In this document: piece after piece, positions 43,086 to 46,887 of the stretch
How the letters are laid out: each line of letters begins with the position of its first letter
How positions within the stretch are numbered: the stretch's first letter is position 1
Assembly: GCA_028278625.1 (NCBI GenBank)
Contig: JANQDY010000026.1
Span: 1 to 46,887, forward strand
From: Thermodesulfobacteriota bacterium
GTDB lineage: Bacteria; Desulfobacterota; DSM-4660; Desulfatiglandales; Desulfatiglandaceae
Direction of reading: 5' to 3'
DNA: 46,887 bases
Notes under the pieces: generated by a model
Told to the model about the DNA's origin: nothing
Databases searched by the model: none
Seen by the model: only the letters and a program-made list of their open reading frames with translations
Translations under genes and position numbers: made by a program

Positions 43086-43772
43086 ATGGGAGAAACCAAA
43101 GGTCAGGAGCAAAGAACCCATTGTGTTCGTTGCGGCCGGTGCTGCCTTTTTGCGGCGCCGTCTCTTCAGAAAACCGATTTGCCTCTTTTTCGAAACCGCT
43201 TGCTGGATGGAAAATACCTCTATACCGTTCGAAAAGGGGAACTGGTTCGGGATAACGTTAATGGGGAAATGCATTTCATTGATCACGAAATCATAAAGAT
43301 CAGAGAGCGAAAGGGGGGGGAAGGGTGCATTCTCTATGATCCCAAAGAGAAAGCCTGCACGATTTATGCCTATCGGCCCGGCCAGTGCCGCGCTCTTGCC
43401 TGCTGGAACGACACTGAATTCAGACAGGTTTTTTCCCAGCCGAAAGCCGAACGAAGGGATATTCTGAAGGATCCCAGTCTGTTGCGCCTCATATCAGAAC
43501 ACGAAAACAGATGCGGTTACGGTACGATTTCCCATTATGTGAAGCAGATTGAAACCCAGGGTGAACCGATGGTTCAACGGATTCTGAAAATCCTTCAATA
43601 TGATCACGATATCCGGGGCCTTGCCCGTGATAGACTGGGCCTCGACTCGCGTGAAATGGATCTTCTGTTCGGCCGCCCACTGACCGATACAATTCACATG
43701 TTCGGTCTCGCAATAGCGGAGGATGCGGACGGATCATTCCTGCTGACGGCGGAAGAACCCATTTCAAAATAG
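43086..43772 (+). CDS. YkgJ-family cysteine cluster protein
   Basis: 228 residues. N-terminal CVRCGRCC (the CxxCxxCC motif), then GCILYDPKEKACTIYAYRPGQCRALACW with further cysteines, as in PF03692 proteins thought to bind zinc or Fe-S. The role is unknown. It starts 24 bp after the phosphate transporter and may share its transcript. The C-terminal 90 residues (HENRCGYGTISHYVKQIE onward) are not part of the named domain. Confidence 0.82.
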   Translation: MGETKGQEQRTHCVRCGRCCLFAAPSLQKTDLPLFRNRLLDGKYLYTVRKGELVRDNVNGEMHFIDHEIIKIRERKGGEGCILYDPKEKACTIYAYRPGQCRALACWNDTEFRQVFSQPKAERRDILKDPSLLRLISEHENRCGYGTISHYVKQIETQGEPMVQRILKILQYDHDIRGLARDRLGLDSREMDLLFGRPLTDTIHMFGLAIAEDADGSFLLTAEEPISK

Positions 43773-43823
43773 AAAACACCCCTCTTAGTGAGGGTGAGAA
43801 CCGGCTCTCTCACGATTTCGCCG

Positions 43824-43852
43824 TTGACACAAAGAAGAAAATCCCGTATGGT
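43824..43852 (+). promoter_or_regulatory. Promoter of the RAMA-SIR2 operon
   Basis: Perfect TTGACA (43824-43829), a 17-bp spacer and TATGGT (43847-43852), 58 bp upstream of the start codon. It gives the two-gene unit its own transcription start. Confidence 0.6.
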
Positions 43853-43910
43853 TTGAGTCAAAAAATAAGAAGTTTTAACACCCTCCCCCTTACCCAACCA
43901 TGGATCGGAA

Positions 43911-45374
43911 ATGAGCATCATAGAAAAAATCCCGCCGAGCAAGATGCCCCTTGAGGTATTATTGGATGCCGGCTCTCTCAATGTCGGTCAAAAGGTTTGT
44001 TTCAGATACCTGTCGCAGGCCGGCTGCCACAATGCGTTTACGGGATATATTCAGAGAAACGGGATTCAAGTCTTAGGAAAGACTTATTCCATCAGTTATG
44101 CGGCTGTCCATTGCATTGAAAAAGCGGGCGATCAACGTGCGGTTAACGGCTGGATGGCGTGGCAAACGGAAGACGGACGCTACCTTTCCGAGGTTTACCA
44201 GGCGTTCATGGGTGAAAAACCGACCGACAACAGGTCAAAAGACCATACGGAGCGCTTTTTTCACTATCCCAGTCAGCGGGACGTGGTTTTTGTCTTCGGA
44301 GCGGGCGCCTCTTACGCTGACGGGGCGCCTCTTCAGAAAGACATTCTTCCACTGCTGCTTGAAACGGAAGACCCCGAGATTAAGAACTCCGCGGTTTATC
44401 GCATTCTATACAATTTTTTCGAAGACAATTTCGTCTGGGACAAGACAATCGGTTTTTTCCCCACCTTGGAAGAGGTATTCGGTTTTTTGGATTATTTCAT
44501 TCAGAAGCGTGAAAGCCTGAACCGCAAATACTCTTTGAGCGCCATCCTTGAAATAAAGGAAGCGCTCATAAAACTGACCCACTGGATTGTCTCCTCCACA
44601 ACTTCGTCTACCGGCAGGGTTTATCGCCTCTTTTGGGAGGCCGTCTATCAATATAATACAAACATCTCCGCCATTACCTTAAACTATGATACCTATCTCG
44701 AAGATGCATTCTTCCACATGTTTCCCAGAAATATGTATCTGGACTACTGCATCCACCTGTCAAATTACGACCACAGTGATGATATCGACGATAGGAACTG
44801 GTGGGTAAACCCACGTGAACCGATTCTTTCACTGGAGAATCTGGAGCCCGTGGCCATTAAGCTGATCAAGATCCATGGCAGCTTAAACTGGAAATACTGT
44901 AATTGCTGCAATCAGGTGCTGTTGACACCCTTTGACAAGGGAATTGACCTTGGCATCAGTAAAGCGGATTGGCAGAATGGATTTGATGACGACACCGACG
45001 ACATCTGCGCGCACCTGTCCAATGCAAGGTGTTCCCGTGATAAGAACGAATTTCAAACCATGCTGGTGCCGCCATCCCATATGAAGGACCTGTCCCATCC
45101 CATCAATTCCCGTTTGTTCATTGAATCCGCGGAAGAAATCAGAAGGGCAAAAAAAGTCGTCTTTATCGGTTATTCTCTGCCGGAAGCGGATATTCATATG
45201 AAAGCCATTCTGAAGAAGAGCCTCAGACCGGAAACCGATATTTACGTCGTCAATGTGGACAGGTCGGAAAATTTCAAGTTTCGCTTCAAAGGACTCGCCA
45301 AGCAAGTCAGCTTTGTCCTCGCTTCTTTCGAGGATTTTATTTCCGATGAAAAATTGATGGAGGAGATTTTTTGA
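43911..45374 (+). CDS. RAMA-SIR2 fusion, putative anti-phage NADase
   Basis: 487 residues. Residues about 12-95 match the RAMA pattern: LLDAGSLNVGQKVCF...AFTGYIQRNGIQVLGKTYSISYAAVHCI...VNGWMAWQTEDG, a domain usually fused to restriction or methylation enzymes and proposed to sense modified or foreign DNA. Residues 120-485 are a SIR2-like NAD-binding domain: FVFGAGASYADGAP (129-140), ITLNYDTYLE (Asn258, Asp260), IKIHGSLNW (catalytic His322), a cysteine cluster CNCC (330-333) with Cys374 as candidate zinc ligands, and FIGYSLPEAD (418-426). SIR2 domains in phage defence deplete NAD. No membrane segment. ATG 43911 has a weak ribosome-binding site. It is coupled to the next gene by TGATG. Confidence 0.8.
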   Translation: MSIIEKIPPSKMPLEVLLDAGSLNVGQKVCFRYLSQAGCHNAFTGYIQRNGIQVLGKTYSISYAAVHCIEKAGDQRAVNGWMAWQTEDGRYLSEVYQAFMGEKPTDNRSKDHTERFFHYPSQRDVVFVFGAGASYADGAPLQKDILPLLLETEDPEIKNSAVYRILYNFFEDNFVWDKTIGFFPTLEEVFGFLDYFIQKRESLNRKYSLSAILEIKEALIKLTHWIVSSTTSSTGRVYRLFWEAVYQYNTNISAITLNYDTYLEDAFFHMFPRNMYLDYCIHLSNYDHSDDIDDRNWWVNPREPILSLENLEPVAIKLIKIHGSLNWKYCNCCNQVLLTPFDKGIDLGISKADWQNGFDDDTDDICAHLSNARCSRDKNEFQTMLVPPSHMKDLSHPINSRLFIESAEEIRRAKKVVFIGYSLPEADIHMKAILKKSLRPETDIYVVNVDRSENFKFRFKGLAKQVSFVLASFEDFISDEKLMEEIF

Positions 45375-46159
45375 TGAACAGAGTGCGTTTCACCTCTTTG
45401 ATTGTCATCGCTTTTCTAATCAAAGCCGGGCTGGGTTTTGCAGGTGAACTGAGGGTCGCCACATTTGATTACCCGCCTTTCCAGTATAAGGAAAACGGCC
45501 AAATCAAGGGCATCGCCGTAGACATCGTAAAGGAGATGTTTAAGCGACTGAACCAACCCATAAAAATCGATTTCTATCCCTTTCAGCGGGCCCTGAAGAA
45601 TCTCGAAACAGGGGAGACGGACGTCATTTTCACCTTTTATCACAAGAAAGACCGGGAGGCTTTCGCGGACTATTCAAAGGAACCGCTGGTGGATCAAACC
45701 ATTTCCCTGTTTGTTCATGAGGATTCTCCGATCACCTTTGACGGCGACCTGTCCAAACTGAACCAGTACAAATTCGGTTTGGTCAGGTTCAGTTACGGCA
45801 GCACTTTCGACGCCGCCGTTGACAAGCATCTGATTACAAAGATCGAGCATGTCTCCAAAATGGATTTGAACATGAAGAAATTTCTACGGCGTCGGTTCGA
45901 TATTCTGCCCAGCGACCGGTGGGTCGCTTACTATTATTATTCAAAAGTCAATCCGGAGAGGAACGCGCCCGTCAAACTGAAGGAGCTGAAACCACCGGTA
46001 CAATCCTTTCCGGCCTATATGGGCTTTTCAAAGGCGAATAACCTTTCCCCCTTAAGGGACAAGGCCGATGCGGTTCTAAAGGAAATGAAAGAAGACGGTA
46101 CCTATCAAAGGATTATTGACGGCTACCTGAAAGGTTGGGGAATTGCACCGTCTCCTTGA
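45374..46159 (+). CDS. Periplasmic amino-acid-type solute-binding protein
   Basis: 261 residues, SBP_bac_3 family. Signal peptide MNRVRFTSLIVIAFLIKAGLGFAG, then LRVATFDYPPFQYKENGQIKGIAVDIVKEMFKRLNQPIKIDFYPFQRALKNLETGETDVIFTFYHKKDRE, the lobe I signature with ligand-contact positions. C-terminal DKADAVLKEMKEDGTYQRIIDGYL is also typical. No permease or ATPase is nearby. Its ATG overlaps the RAMA-SIR2 stop (TGATG) and GGAGGAGA precedes it, so it is translated from the same mRNA; why is unclear. A terminator follows 74 bp downstream. Confidence 0.87.
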   Translation: MNRVRFTSLIVIAFLIKAGLGFAGELRVATFDYPPFQYKENGQIKGIAVDIVKEMFKRLNQPIKIDFYPFQRALKNLETGETDVIFTFYHKKDREAFADYSKEPLVDQTISLFVHEDSPITFDGDLSKLNQYKFGLVRFSYGSTFDAAVDKHLITKIEHVSKMDLNMKKFLRRRFDILPSDRWVAYYYYSKVNPERNAPVKLKELKPPVQSFPAYMGFSKANNLSPLRDKADAVLKEMKEDGTYQRIIDGYLKGWGIAPSP

Positions 46160-46233
46160 GAACCGTCATGGGGTGCCATACCCGATGGCTTGGCACAAAA
46201 TGAGTCTTCCTGGCAAGCGAGGTATTGTCATGG

Positions 46234-46267
46234 AAAAGGGCGATTCAAATGAATCGCCCTTTTTTTG
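46234..46267. terminator. Bidirectional terminator
   Basis: GGGCGATTCA (46238-46247) pairs with TGAATCGCCC (46250-46259); flanking AAAA/TTTT extends the stem and a T-run follows on the plus strand. It lies between two convergent genes (solute-binding protein and fhs) and can serve both. Confidence 0.85.
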
Positions 46268-46286
46268 TTGAATTGAAGGGTTCCGT

Positions 46287-46887
46287 TTAGAACAGGCCGG
46301 TAACCTTACCGTTTACCGGATCCACATCCACGCGGCGGTAGGCCGGGTTGGAGCCGGTGCCGGGCATCAGACTGATGGGGCCGGCGCAGGGGCACAGGAA
46401 CTTGGCGCCGGAGTAGATCAGCACGTCGCGGATGGGCAGCCGCCATCCCTTGGGCGCCCCTTTGATGGTCTTATCGTGGCTGAGGCTCTCATGGGTCTTG
46501 ACCATCATGGTGGCGAAGTCGGCGTACTTGGGATCTTTTTCCAGCATTTCGGCCTTGGCATTGGCATCCGCGGCCCAATCCACGCCGTCAGCACCGTAAA
46601 CTTCTTTGGCGATAAGGTCAACGCGGTCGCGCAGCTTCATCTCCAGCGGGTAGAGGAATTTGAAGTCGTTCTCCTCTTCACAGGCTTCGATGACCGCATC
46701 GGCGAATTCCAGGGCCCCGTCCCCGCCCAGTTCCCAGTGCTTGGACTCGGCGCAACGGGCACCGGCGGCCTCGGCGGCCTTCCGGATGACGGCGCACTCG
46801 GCGTCGGTGTCGGTGTAGAAGCGGTTGATGCAGACCACCGGGTTGATGCCGGCCTTGCGGATGGTGTTGATGTGATGCACCATGTTC
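46287..46887 (-). CDS. fhs: Formate-tetrahydrofolate ligase, C-terminal part (5' end outside window)
   Basis: About 200 C-terminal residues; the gene continues beyond the right edge. It ligates formate to tetrahydrofolate with ATP, the entry of the methyl branch of the Wood-Ljungdahl pathway. Recognisable segments: [106 protein letters not shown]. The C-terminal [11 protein letters not shown] motif is near-universal in the family. In a sulfate reducer it would serve the reductive or oxidative acetyl-CoA pathway. Confidence 0.93.
   Translation of the reverse strand, partial: NMVHHINTIRKAGINPVVCINRFYTDTDAECAVIRKAAEAAGARCAESKHWELGGDGALEFADAVIEACEEENDFKFLYPLEMKLRDRVDLIAKEVYGADGVDWAADANAKAEMLEKDPKYADFATMMVKTHESLSHDKTIKGAPKGWRLPIRDVLIYSGAKFLCPCAGPISLMPGTGSNPAYRRVDVDPVNGKVTGLF

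Noticed and set aside
43774..43800. Short inverted repeat (CACCCCTC/GAGGGTG) after the YkgJ gene as its terminator
   Set aside because: The stem is imperfect and no T-run follows on the plus strand.

Overview
The window reads as chromosomal DNA of a strictly anaerobic member of the Desulfobacterota (sulfate-reducer-like deltaproteobacteria). This is an inference. It rests on the yqeY-dnaG-rpoD order, an anaerobic glycerol-3-phosphate dehydrogenase, a selenocysteine-containing SelD next to YedF, HdrD-type CCG iron-sulfur domains, a 2-hydroxyacyl-CoA dehydratase/activase pair, and formyl-tetrahydrofolate synthetase at the right edge. I see no transposase, CRISPR array or prophage. The only hint of a mobile-element boundary is at the far left, beside a tRNA-Arg.

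Left part (1-10.2 kb), mostly housekeeping: divergent tRNA-Arg(CCU) and tRNA-Ala(CGC), hisB, a lipoprotein and hisA, then yqeY-dnaG-rpoD, a tRNA with anticodon CAU, a Nif3-like protein, a coiled-coil zinc-ribbon protein, RNase P RNA (rnpB), YggT and a DUF167 protein.

Glycerol region (10.2-21.1 kb): a GlpR repressor (with a co-transcribed GAF protein) is divergent from glpA-glpB. An ABC transporter of the GlpSTPQV type follows, including the small DUF2160 membrane protein. The glpR/glpA intergenic region carries two sites that closely fit the E. coli GlpR operator, spaced three helical turns apart. The two transporter ATPases have complementary defects, predicting one intact and one dead ATP site. 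glpC, glpK and glpF are not in the window.

Middle (21.1-32 kb, all minus strand): a membrane-anchored protein with a long Pro/Lys-rich linker; an HNH nuclease, yedF and selD. The selD gene reads through an in-frame UGA (Sec18) followed by a bacterial SECIS-like hairpin. Upstream lies a tightly coupled six-gene operon: peptide-type solute-binding protein, YfiR, a CHASE8-HAMP histidine kinase, a PP-loop-like protein, a TIM-barrel isomerase-like protein and an archaeal-type phosphoglycerate mutase-like protein. It looks like a YfiR/YfiN signalling pair whose diguanylate cyclase output has been replaced by a histidine kinase.

Right part (32.2-46.9 kb): malonyl-CoA decarboxylase; an acyl-CoA/2-hydroxyacid cluster (FAD-linked oxidase fused to CCG Fe-S domains, a single HgdB-like dehydratase or double-cubane protein, its ATP-dependent activase, a CoA ligase and a thiolase); an Na/Pi cotransporter; a YkgJ-type cysteine-cluster protein; a RAMA-SIR2 fusion that looks like an anti-phage NADase, translationally coupled to a periplasmic amino-acid-type binding protein; and the C-terminal part of fhs on the minus strand.

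The best candidates for undescribed systems are the RAMA-SIR2/solute-binding-protein pair (43.8-46.2 kb) and the YfiR/CHASE8-kinase/metabolic-enzyme operon (25.1-32.0 kb).
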